A stretch of 12,691 nt of DNA from Candidatus Falkowbacteria bacterium RIFCSPLOWO2_02_FULL_45_15 (lineage in GTDB: Bacteria > Patescibacteriota > Patescibacteriia > Patescibacteriales > XYC2-FULL-47-12). Below, one piece after another: positions 1-6,750 of this stretch. The notes under the pieces were generated by a model, which saw only the letters and a list, made by a program, of their open reading frames with translations, did no database searches and was not told where the DNA came from. The position numbers and the translations under genes are program-made. The stretch lies in NCBI GenBank assembly GCA_001777995.1, contig MFFV01000052.1, positions 1 to 12,691 of the forward strand, given 5' to 3'. Position 1 is the stretch's first letter; every line of letters begins with the position of its first letter.

Positions 1-987
1 TGGGGAAACACCGAGGCGGCTTACGACGTGTTAACCTGCGATAAATGTTCCGGGCACACCGCCGCATCCGTAACCGACGCCATCACCGAAAGTTATAATC
101 GCAACCAAACCGATGAATTTATGGAGCCGTATGTTATCGTTAAGCACGGCCGCCGTTTGCCGCCGGTGGGCGACAACGACGCTTTGATTTTTTTTAACTT
201 ACGTTCCGACCGCGCCCGCCAAATTACCAAAGCTTTCGTGCAGAAAGAGTTTGAGCGGATGAATCCGGGAGCGTTCAGGCGTAAAAACATCCCGCGTAAT
301 CTTTTGTTCGTGGCGATGACGGATTTTGGGCCGGATTTAGACAGCGTTATTTCGGCTTATCCCAGCATTGACCTCAAAGCAACGCTGCCGATGCGGTTGC
401 GTCATTTGCGCCAATGGTACGTCGCCGAAGCCGAAAAATACGCTCACGTCACTTATTTTTTTAACGGCGGGTATGCGGACACGGTGGCGGGCGAACAGCG
501 CGTGATCGTGCGTTCGCCGGACGTTAAATCTTACGATGAAACGCCGGCGATGAGTTCCGGAAAAATTACCGATATCGTGCTGGGACACATGCGCGAGCGG
601 AACTTTGATTTTTTAGCCGTTAATTACGCTTGCCCGGACATGATCGCGCATACGGGAAATTTAGCCGCTGGCGTTACCGCGGCGGCCGTAACAGACGCTT
701 ACCTTGGCCGGATCATTAAAGAGGCGACTAAAAATAATTTGCGGGTAATTATCACCGCCGACCACGGTAACTTGGAAGGGATGATAAATTTACAAACCGG
801 GGAAATAGACACGGAGCATTCAACCTCGCTGGTGCCTTTCATTCTGTTTAACCGGGAGCTGAAAGGCAAAAAAAATTTATTGCGCTCAAAGGGGATTTTA
901 GGCGACATTGCCCCGACCATTTTACAACTTTTTAATTTAAAGCAACCCAAAGAAATGACGGGCAAGAGCCTGTTTAAAAAACCATAA
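1..987 (+). CDS. gpmI: Cofactor-independent phosphoglycerate mutase, divergent copy (5' partial)
   Basis: This enzyme interconverts 3- and 2-phosphoglycerate in lower glycolysis, using two metal ions and a phosphoserine. The frame is open from base 1, so the start lies outside the window. The first visible Trp aligns with Trp202 of the complete copy downstream, so about 200 residues are missing, including the nucleophile Ser region. Visible motifs are FFNLRSDRARQ (phosphate-binding Arg), EKYAHVTYFFNGG, PDMIAHTGN (metal Asp and His), TADHGN (metal Asp-His) and EHSTS (metal His). All C-terminal metal ligands are therefore kept. By eye it shares roughly 45% identity with the downstream copy. It departs from the family where QLRIAETEKY is usual, reading RQWYVAEAEKY. 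A GTG at position 28 could be mistaken for a start, but it lies inside the conserved fold. The family is certain; full activity cannot be judged without the N-terminus. Confidence 0.94.
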   Translation, partial: WGNTEAAYDVLTCDKCSGHTAASVTDAITESYNRNQTDEFMEPYVIVKHGRRLPPVGDNDALIFFNLRSDRARQITKAFVQKEFERMNPGAFRRKNIPRNLLFVAMTDFGPDLDSVISAYPSIDLKATLPMRLRHLRQWYVAEAEKYAHVTYFFNGGYADTVAGEQRVIVRSPDVKSYDETPAMSSGKITDIVLGHMRERNFDFLAVNYACPDMIAHTGNLAAGVTAAAVTDAYLGRIIKEATKNNLRVIITADHGNLEGMINLQTGEIDTEHSTSLVPFILFNRELKGKKNLLRSKGILGDIAPTILQLFNLKQPKEMTGKSLFKKP

Positions 988-997
988 AATAATAAAT

Positions 998-1132
998 CCA
1001 AACACCTTCACCGCCGGGTATTAAACCCCAACACCAATTTTGGTGTAGGGGTAAACCCTGCGGGAAGATCCACACTTTCCATTCATCCCCCACACCAAAA
1101 TTTGGTGTGGGGGTATTCTGGAAGGTGTCTGG
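998..1132. repeat. Double-hairpin palindromic element with terminal inverted repeats
   Basis: A 135-bp element fills most of the spacer between the two gpmI genes. The ends at 998-1009 and 1121-1132 form a 12-bp inverted repeat with one mismatch (core ACACCTTC/GAAGGTGT). Inside are two related palindromes. One is at 1026-1051 (12 of 13 arm positions pair). The other is at 1087-1113, a perfect 13-bp arm around a single A. Both share the core ACACCAA/TTGGTGT flanked by C4-5 and G4-5. The heptamer GGGTATT occurs at both 1016-1022 and 1111-1117. There is no U-tract after either hairpin, so they are poor intrinsic terminators. The shape fits a BIME/REP-like or MITE-like element, or a structured RNA. 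No reading frame is visible in it. Confidence 0.75.
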
Positions 1133-1207
1133 ATAAAACAAGACAACAAGCAGAAGAATAACGAAATTCTAAAGCGCCTTTGTTTTTTTGTTTTATGCTA
1201 ATAATCT
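1133..1207 (+). other. AT-rich leader before the second gpmI
   Basis: This short spacer has no Shine-Dalgarno sequence and no convincing -35/-10 pair. A weak AAAG-CGC-CTTT hairpin followed by seven T (1171-1189) is terminator-like, but its stem is only 4 bp. ATAAAACAA at 1133-1141 is inverted at 1188-1196. In such AT-rich DNA this may be chance. Confidence 0.35.
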
Positions 1208-2806
1208 ATGAATAAGGAACAAAAACAAATTAGACCTAAACCGGTTGTGTTGTGCGTCCTGGACGGCTGGGGCATTGCCCCGCCTTACGCCGGCAACGCT
1301 ATTTCCTTAGCCAAGCTGCCCAATTTTAACCAAATTGTCGCCCACTATCCGGTAATGGCTTTAAGCGCGGCGGGCGAAGCCGTGGGGTTGCCTTGGGGAG
1401 AAATAGGCAACAGCGAGGTGGGGCATTTAAATTTAGGCGCGGGGCGCATCGTTTATCAAGATTTGCCGCGCATCAATAAAGCCATTAGTGACAACAGTTT
1501 TTTTTCCAATGTTGCGTTATCAGGCGCCATCCGGCACGCGCAGAGCCGCCAGTCTAAACTGCACCTGATGGGATTAATTTCCCGGGGAGGCGTGCACGCG
1601 GCGATCGAACACCTAATCGCCCTACTGGCGTTTGCCAAGCAAGCCGGGCTGGCGCAAGTTTATCTGCATCTTTTTTTAGACGGACGAGATATGCCGTTTA
1701 ACTCCGGCCGGCAGCTGGTAGCCGATGTCGTCAAAAGCATAGCGGAACATAAAATCGGCGTCATTGCTTCCTTAGCCGGGCGCTTTTACGCGATGGATCG
1801 AGACAGTAACTGGGAGAGAGTAGCCCTGGCGTACGCGGCCATCGCCGCCGGGGAAGCCAAGAAATCTTTCGCTGACGCTTTGGAGGCGATTGATTATTAT
1901 TACGCTAAAAAAATTTACGATGAAGAACTTATCCCGACGGTTATCACTAAAGACGGCGAGCCGGTAGCAACCGTTAAAGACGGCGACGCCGCGATATTTT
2001 TTAATTTTCGGGCCGATCGGGCGCGGCAACTGACTAAAGCCTTCGTTTTGCCCGGATTTAATAAATTTGCCAAGCAGCCAGATTATCGTGATTTATGTTT
2101 CGTCACCCTGACCGAGTATGAAAAAAATTTGCCGGTCGCGGTCGCTTTCCCGCCGCAAGCGATAACCAATACCTTAGGCGAGGCGCTGGCGGAAGCCGGG
2201 CTAAAGCAGTTGCGTTTGGCCGAAACCGAAAAGTACGCTCATGTCACTTATTTTTTTAACGGCGGAAAAGAAGCGGCTTATCCCGGAGAAGAAAGAGTGG
2301 TTATGCCTTCGCCGCATATCGCCTCCTATGCGGCGGAACCAAAAATGTCAGCGCCCGTAGTGACGGCGCGGCTGATTAAAGAAGTAAATAAAGACAACTA
2401 TGATTTTATTTTAGTTAATTACGCCAACGCCGACATGGTCGGGCATACCGGCAATATGGACGCTACGATAGCCGCGCTGGAATGTTTAGATAAAATTTTA
2501 GGCGAAATCGTTGACCTTATTCTAGCGCGCCAAGGCGTGATGATTATTACCGCCGACCACGGCAACGCGGAAGAGTTGTTTAATATGCAGACCGGCTCAA
2601 TTAACAAAGAGCATTCTACCAGTCCGGTGCCTTTCATTATTGTCGGCCAAGAATATGAAGGTAAAAGTTTGAGCTCGGGAGACATCGCCGGCGCGGACTT
2701 GAGCCTGCTAAAAATTCAAGGCATTTTAGCGGATGTGGCGCCGACTATTTTAAAAATTATGAATTTACCGCCGCCCCAGGAAATGACCGGCCGAGCTTTA
2801 ATATAA
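1208..2806 (+). CDS. gpmI: 2,3-bisphosphoglycerate-independent phosphoglycerate mutase
   Basis: Complete 532-residue enzyme, close to the usual 510-550, interconverting 3- and 2-phosphoglycerate in the cytoplasm. All expected catalytic residues are visible. Asp19 sits in LDGWG and the nucleophile Ser69 in GNSEVGH. Next come ISRGGVHA, FLDGRD, GRFYAMDRD and FFNFRADRARQ, which bind substrate phosphate. Asp409 and His413 lie in NADMVGHTG, Asp450-His451 in TADHGN and His469 in EHSTSPVPF. The ATG at 1208 is chosen because Asp19 then falls near the usual N-terminal position; no ribosome binding site precedes it. It follows a divergent paralogue separated by a palindromic element. Its last 9 bp overlap the convergent DUF212 gene. 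This copy is canonical and likely the housekeeping enzyme. Confidence 0.97.
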   Translation: MNKEQKQIRPKPVVLCVLDGWGIAPPYAGNAISLAKLPNFNQIVAHYPVMALSAAGEAVGLPWGEIGNSEVGHLNLGAGRIVYQDLPRINKAISDNSFFSNVALSGAIRHAQSRQSKLHLMGLISRGGVHAAIEHLIALLAFAKQAGLAQVYLHLFLDGRDMPFNSGRQLVADVVKSIAEHKIGVIASLAGRFYAMDRDSNWERVALAYAAIAAGEAKKSFADALEAIDYYYAKKIYDEELIPTVITKDGEPVATVKDGDAAIFFNFRADRARQLTKAFVLPGFNKFAKQPDYRDLCFVTLTEYEKNLPVAVAFPPQAITNTLGEALAEAGLKQLRLAETEKYAHVTYFFNGGKEAAYPGEERVVMPSPHIASYAAEPKMSAPVVTARLIKEVNKDNYDFILVNYANADMVGHTGNMDATIAALECLDKILGEIVDLILARQGVMIITADHGNAEELFNMQTGSINKEHSTSPVPFIIVGQEYEGKSLSSGDIAGADLSLLKIQGILADVAPTILKIMNLPPPQEMTGRALI

Positions 2807-3241
2807 ATTCAAACTGGCGACATATCCAATCACGCTGACTATTACCCCAATGATGCCGCCGGCGAGCGCCTGCAGAGACGTGTGCCCGATTTTTTCAATC
2901 AAACGAGGATAGCGCTCGTCTAACAGGTCGTCTTCTTTCAAGTCTTTGACTAAAGTATTGAGCATTTTTCCGTGTCTGCCCAAATATTGCCGCAGCCCGA
3001 TGGCGTCTCTGATGATTAAAAAGGAAAAAATAAAAGCAAAACCAAACAGGGGAGAGCCCCATCCTTCTTGCAGGCCGATAATGGTCGCTAACGACACCAC
3101 CATCGCCACATGGCTGGAAGGCATGCCCGCATAGGCGACTAAATTTTTTAAATCAAATCGCATTTTATTAGTTTGGATGAAAAATTTCATCAGCTGCGCC
3201 AATAAAGCGGCCAGCAACGGCAAGATAACGATATTTAGCAT
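2798..3241 (-). CDS. DUF212 / divergent PAP2 family membrane protein (YuiD-like)
   Basis: A 147-residue integral membrane protein, a normal length for this family. Hydrophobic segments lie near residues 3-20, 45-57, 64-78 and 122-143. Family marks are GMPSSH (39-44), RDAIGLRQYLGRHG (78-91) and EKIGHTSLQALAGG (116-129). The PSSH and GHT pieces recall the PAP2 acid-phosphatase fold, hence the name 'divergent PAP2', but the biochemical activity of the family is not settled. It starts 5 bp from the divergent uppP start, so each promoter must lie inside the other gene or the two share an AT-rich core. Its 3' end overlaps gpmI by 9 bp. Sitting next to a lipid-pyrophosphate phosphatase suggests a role in polyprenyl or lipid phosphate metabolism. 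That role is inference. Confidence 0.9.
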   Translation of the reverse strand: MLNIVILPLLAALLAQLMKFFIQTNKMRFDLKNLVAYAGMPSSHVAMVVSLATIIGLQEGWGSPLFGFAFIFSFLIIRDAIGLRQYLGRHGKMLNTLVKDLKEDDLLDERYPRLIEKIGHTSLQALAGGIIGVIVSVIGYVASLNLY

Positions 3242-3246
3242 AAACT

Positions 3247-4059
3247 ATGTTAATTAATTATTTAGTCATTTTAATTTTAAGCTTAGTGCAGGGTTTGAGC
3301 GAATTTTTGCCCGTGTCTTCTTCCGGGCATTTAATACTTTTGCACGAAGCGTTGCCGGCATTGCCGCTCAATAATTTGGCTTTTGACGTGGTGTTGCACA
3401 TAGCTTCCGCCTTGGCGGTGATAATTTTTTTTCGCAACGACTTTAAGGAAATTTTAGTCGGCTGCTGGCGGGGCTTGGTTAAAAGAAAAAAAAACGAGCC
3501 CGCCCGTTTAGCCGGGCTGATGGTTATCGCCACCTTGCCCGCCGCGTTGCTGGGCTATTGGCTGGAAACTTTAGTAGAACAGGTATTGCGCTCTAGTATA
3601 ATCGTTACGGCCGCTTTGGTCGCGGGAGGAATTTTATTTTTAATTACCGAACGGCTGGCTAGGCAACGGGATGACTTAACTAAATTAAATTGGCGGCAGT
3701 CGCTCTTGATCGGCGGCGCGCAAGCTCTCGCTTTAATTCCCGGCGTTTCCCGCTCCGGCATCACTATTATAGCAGGGATGCTGTTTAAATTAAACAGGGG
3801 AGAGGCGGCGCGCTTCTCCTTTTTATTGGCGGTGCCGATTATTTTAGGGGCGAACATAAAAGAAGCCCCGGTTATTTTAACCGCGGTTTCCAGAGACGAG
3901 CTATTTAGTTTTGGGTTAGGATTTTTTATGACATTTGTTTTTTCTTATTTTACCATTAAATATTTTATTGCTTTTGTCCGTAAGCATTCTTTGGATATTT
4001 TTGCTTATTATCGCTTTGCCTTGGCGGCGGTCATATTATTATTGTGGTTTAGCCAGTAA
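3247..4059 (+). CDS. uppP: Undecaprenyl-diphosphatase (BacA/UppP family)
   Basis: This enzyme removes the terminal phosphate of undecaprenyl pyrophosphate, so the lipid carrier of peptidoglycan and surface-glycan synthesis can be reused. The protein has 270 residues, close to the family norm of 265-275, and is hydrophobic along its length with several membrane spans. Motif 1, QGLSEFLPVSSSGHL, lies at residues 15-29 and includes catalytic Glu19 and Ser24-26. Motif 2, PGVSRSG, carries Arg169. Both signatures are intact. The ATG at 3247 has no Shine-Dalgarno. The gene is divergent from the DUF212 gene with 5 bp between starts. Its last 21 bp overlap the convergent CAP-domain gene. With mltG and manC nearby it supports an envelope-building neighbourhood. 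Confidence 0.96.
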   Translation: MLINYLVILILSLVQGLSEFLPVSSSGHLILLHEALPALPLNNLAFDVVLHIASALAVIIFFRNDFKEILVGCWRGLVKRKKNEPARLAGLMVIATLPAALLGYWLETLVEQVLRSSIIVTAALVAGGILFLITERLARQRDDLTKLNWRQSLLIGGAQALALIPGVSRSGITIIAGMLFKLNRGEAARFSFLLAVPIILGANIKEAPVILTAVSRDELFSFGLGFFMTFVFSYFTIKYFIAFVRKHSLDIFAYYRFALAAVILLLWFSQ

Positions 4060-4914
4060 GCGCAATTTTTTATAGAGTCTGGAAAAATATAAAGCATAGC
4101 CGTACGCGAGCACGATTAGTAACATTAGGGACATGTATAAAATCATCATTTGCGCTGCCCCAAGCAGATAACTGATTAAGGCAGTTTTATTTTTAATTAA
4201 CGCTTCCGGCAGTTCAATTTGTTTTCCTAAAGACGCCGGCCGGTAATCGGCGTCCGGCGCGATGTTATTTAAATATTGTTCCGCTAAGTTAGAAGTAATA
4301 AGTTGGGCGGGGTTAAGGATGGCGGTGGAGCTGTTTTGTTTTTCTAAAGTGTCGGGAACTAACTGTTCCGCCAAAACCGGCGGGGCGCCAAATAACTCAA
4401 CTACCAAAGTTTCTTCTTCTCCCTGCCAATCAGCGGTCTGCACGGCGACGCCGATTTCCCGATAGTCTTGATGCAAAATGTTTTTTTTGTGAGTAGGCGA
4501 GGCGAGCCAGGCGTTAAGCAGCGGCTCGCTCGCGGTAAAATTAATGGCTAAATTTTCGCCCACGATTGCGTATTGATACCCTTGCTCTTTTATCCATTGA
4601 GAAAATTTTTTATCGCCGAAATTATGGGAAAACTTTTGCGCGGCAAAGATGGCTTGCGCTTTTTGTTCCGCCGCCTTGGCTAAGGCAGGGTTCGGCGTTA
4701 ATTCCGGCAGATTGTATTTTGCCCTGGCTTGATTAGTTAAGGCGATTATTTTATCCGCGGTAATGGCGGAAGCATAGGCGACATTCGCTCTTCCTAAAGA
4801 AGCCATCGGGCTGGGCGGGGAAGGCAATAAAAAAATCCCTATTATCAATAAGACAAGTAGAGATTTGCCAATATAATAAAAAATGGATTGTTTGCCTCCT
4901 TTGGTATTACGCAT
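4039..4914 (-). CDS. Membrane-anchored CAP-domain (SCP/PR-1, YkwD-like) protein
   Basis: A 291-residue exported protein. Residues 15-32 are a hydrophobic export signal followed by a plausible signal-peptidase site, ASA at 48-50. The CAP domain spans about 54-176: NQARAKYNLPEL (61-72), FSHN with His97, GENLA (119-123), AWLASPTHKKNIL (135-147) and a VVELFG strand (171-176). Bacterial CAP proteins are extracytoplasmic and their activity is mostly unknown. A second hydrophobic segment near 250-275, followed by a basic tail (RLYKKLRLLAK), should anchor the C-terminus. The CAP domain is thus held outside the cell by one or two membrane anchors. The linker at about 180-250 matches nothing I recognise. 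The gene is preceded by an extended -10 promoter and overlaps uppP by 21 bp at its 3' end. Confidence 0.9.
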   Translation of the reverse strand: MRNTKGGKQSIFYYIGKSLLVLLIIGIFLLPSPPSPMASLGRANVAYASAITADKIIALTNQARAKYNLPELTPNPALAKAAEQKAQAIFAAQKFSHNFGDKKFSQWIKEQGYQYAIVGENLAINFTASEPLLNAWLASPTHKKNILHQDYREIGVAVQTADWQGEEETLVVELFGAPPVLAEQLVPDTLEKQNSSTAILNPAQLITSNLAEQYLNNIAPDADYRPASLGKQIELPEALIKNKTALISYLLGAAQMMILYMSLMLLIVLAYGYALYFSRLYKKLRLLAKPQ

Positions 4915-4996
4915 TTTGTTTTTGTTTTGCGCCCTTATTTTGAGAGCGGTTGATTTTTTTACGAATTTAACTGGCCGTTAAACTCATCTAAATATA

Positions 4997-5025
4997 ATTA
5001 TATCATAGAAATTAACAGAAAGCAA
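4997..5025 (-). promoter_or_regulatory. Candidate promoter of the CAP-domain gene
   Basis: On the minus strand a perfect TATAAT (5002 down to 4997) is preceded by TG one base upstream, giving an extended -10 (TGATATAAT). TTGCTT lies 17 bp further upstream (5025 to 5020), a 3/6 match to TTGACA. Transcription would start near 4990, leaving a leader of about 75 nt before the ATG at 4914. Confidence 0.55.
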
Positions 5026-5125
5026 GGGGAAAACTAAACATTAAAACATGAAAACATTAAAACACCGAAACAAAAAACACGCATTAGAATTTATAATTAA
5101 CCTAATTATTCTAAACAATGACCAC

Positions 5126-5171
5126 TGTCTAATGAATCAATGACTAATTGATTGTCTTTAGACATTAGACA
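5126..5171. repeat. Long imperfect hairpin built on TGTCTAATG
   Basis: TGTCTAATG (5126-5134) pairs with CATTAGACA (5163-5171). The adjoining AATCAAT (5135-5141) pairs with ATTGATT (5147-5153) around a 5-nt loop. Together they make 16 bp, interrupted only by a 9-nt bulge on the right arm (5154-5162). The right arm can instead pair with 5285-5296 (12 bp perfect), so two folds compete. The function is unknown. Confidence 0.55.
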
Positions 5172-5609
5172 TCTGTTAATTGGGGTTTATGCAGGTTAAT
5201 TAGGTCAATCATAATAATTAGAAATTTTATTTGATGGTTAGTGTTTTAATTATTCCCTCGCTTTGATGTCTTTAACAATAATCTGATGTCTAATGTTTTT
5301 TACGTCCGGTGACATTCCATTGCTCTTTACTCAAAGTGTTGCGCTGATGTTAATAGGTCAGCCATAATGAAAAAATATTTGCGTGCTTAAATGTTTTAAT
5401 AATTTTGCGCCGTAATGTTTTAATTCCCCAAAGAACAAATTGTTCCGAGTTAAAATTTAATCAAAATTAAAATTTTTCTTAGCTTGGTATCACTAAGACC
5501 AAGCAGTGCTTGCCATAATCATTGAGTAGTGATAAACTGACGAGACATAAAAACATAAAAACACCAGAGCATAACAACGCCAAAAAATAAAGTTTTGTTT
5601 TAATGTTTT

Positions 5610-5643
5610 ACCCTATGTAGTATATAAAGCTACTACACGGGGT
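5610..5643 (+). promoter_or_regulatory. Stem-loop just upstream of manC
   Basis: ACCC (5610-5613) pairs with GGGT (5640-5643), and TGTAGTA (5616-5622) with TACTACA (5631-5637). The two stems are separated by a 2x2 internal loop and closed by an 8-nt loop. The structure ends 24 nt before the manC ATG. TATATA at 5621-5626 could alternatively be a -10 box, but no good -35 lies 16-18 bp upstream. It may be a leader structure or another spacer palindrome. Confidence 0.4.
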
Positions 5644-5667
5644 GAATGCTTTAATGTTTTATTGATT

Positions 5668-6741
5668 ATGAAATTAGTAATTTTAGCCGGCGGCTCGGGC
5701 ACGCGCTTGTGGCCGCTGTCGCGCCATCGCCATCCCAAACAAATTCACCCCATCATCGGCGACCAAACCTTGCTGCAAAAAACTTACCAGCGTTTACGCC
5801 AAGGCTTTGCCGCGCAAGATATTTATGTGGTGACGGGAAAAGATTATTTGGAAACCGTTTCTCAACAATTGCCCGAATTGCCAGCGAGCCAGATTATTAG
5901 CGAACCCTGCAAACGCGACACCGCCGCGGCGATTGGATTAGCGGCGACTTGGTTTTATTTCCGTAATCCGCAGGAAATTATCGCGACCGTGCATGCCGAT
6001 CATTTTATTGATAAAGAAGACGAGTATTTGCGCCTGTTGCGCTTAGCCGAGTCAGTCGTTAAACAGCATCCGGATAAAGGAGTGCTAATAGGCGTTAAGC
6101 CGACTTATCCGGAAACCGGTTACGGTTACATTAAAATGAACAGCCAATTTTTTTCTTTAGGCGAACAAAAAGTTTTTTTGGTGGAAAGTTTCGTGGAAAA
6201 GCCGGATTTAACAACGGCGCGGAAATACGTAAGCCAGTGGCAATATCTTTGGAACCCCGGTTATTTTATTTGGCGAGTGGATACTTTACTCCGGCAATAC
6301 CGGCGGTGGTTGCCGGAGCAATATCAGGCGTTCGTTAAAATTAATCGCGCTTTGGGCACCGCCCAAGAGTCAAAGGTAATCGCGCGCGAATTCGCCGGCA
6401 TTAAGCCAGTCGCCTTTGACTATGGCATTTTAGAATCAGCGCAAAATTTGGTAGTTTTGCCGGCCGATTTTGTTTTTATTGATATCGGCAATTGGCGCAC
6501 GGTTAAAGACGTTTTAACCAGCACCGGCGCGGCCACTAATAAAGGGGAGGTCATTTCATTAGACAGCGCCAATAATTTAATTTATAATTTTAGCAAGCGG
6601 CCGGTAGCCTGCGTCGGCGTGCGCGACATGATAGTAGTCGCTACTGACGATGTTACCCTCATCTGCCACGAAGAAAGCGCGCAAGAGGTTAAAACCATAG
6701 TGCAAAAATTAAAAGAAACGGGGAAGGAAGAATACTTATAG
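5668..6741 (+). CDS. manC: Mannose-1-phosphate guanylyltransferase
   Basis: This enzyme makes GDP-mannose from mannose-1-phosphate and GTP, a precursor for surface glycans. The 357 residues begin with the nucleotidyltransferase signature GGSGTRLWPLSR (8-19). Next come PKQ, SEPCKRDTAAAI (usually EPxxRNTAPAI), HADH (usually PADH), the FVEKPD motif with Glu177-Lys178-Pro179, WNPGYFIW, FDYGILE (from Asp251) and DIGNWRTV (usually DVGSW). A TTG two codons upstream is open, but the ATG at 5668 places the first strand (MKLVILAGG) normally. No mannose-6-phosphate isomerase cupin domain follows, so this is the single-function form. A related sugar-1-phosphate nucleotidyltransferase is a less likely reading. 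It leads a tight operon with mltG 9 bp downstream. Confidence 0.9.
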   Translation: MKLVILAGGSGTRLWPLSRHRHPKQIHPIIGDQTLLQKTYQRLRQGFAAQDIYVVTGKDYLETVSQQLPELPASQIISEPCKRDTAAAIGLAATWFYFRNPQEIIATVHADHFIDKEDEYLRLLRLAESVVKQHPDKGVLIGVKPTYPETGYGYIKMNSQFFSLGEQKVFLVESFVEKPDLTTARKYVSQWQYLWNPGYFIWRVDTLLRQYRRWLPEQYQAFVKINRALGTAQESKVIAREFAGIKPVAFDYGILESAQNLVVLPADFVFIDIGNWRTVKDVLTSTGAATNKGEVISLDSANNLIYNFSKRPVACVGVRDMIVVATDDVTLICHEESAQEVKTIVQKLKETGKEEYL

Positions 6742-6750
6742 AAATAATGT

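Larger units (their letters stand above)
4915..5667. other. Gene-free AT-rich spacer with many inverted repeats
   Basis: No credible coding frame crosses this stretch of about 750 bp. It is built from recurring short words. TGTTTTAAT-type words occur near 5242, 5392, 5416 and 5596, and AAAACATTAAAAC (5051-5063) is inverted perfectly at 5597-5609. TGTCTAATG (5126-5134) is inverted at 5163-5171 and repeated at 5287-5295. The longer ACATTAGACATC (5162-5173) is inverted at 5285-5296. A direct imperfect repeat of about 20 bp begins at 5195 and 5349 (GTTAAT-AGGTCA-CATAAT). A 13-bp palindrome GAACAAATTGTTC lies at 5433-5445. GCTTGGT/ACCAAGC forms a 9-nt-loop hairpin at 5482-5504. The same word style returns at 12290-12403. 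No tRNA or known riboswitch is recognised. Confidence 0.7.

Noticed and set aside
28..987. GTG at 28 as the start of the first gpmI
   Set aside because: The frame is open back to base 1 and the upstream residues (WGNTEAAYD) align with the conserved iPGM segment, so the gene is cut by the window edge.
998..1132. The palindromic element as a CRISPR array or intrinsic terminator
   Set aside because: There are only two related palindromes, with no regular spacers and no T-tract after either stem.
1133..1196. 9-bp inverted repeat ATAAAACAA/TTGTTTTAT as a functional site
   Set aside because: It is short and AT-rich, so chance is a sufficient explanation.
5662..5667. TTG start two codons before manC
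   Set aside because: The ATG at 5668 gives the usual start of the first beta strand of the nucleotidyltransferase fold.
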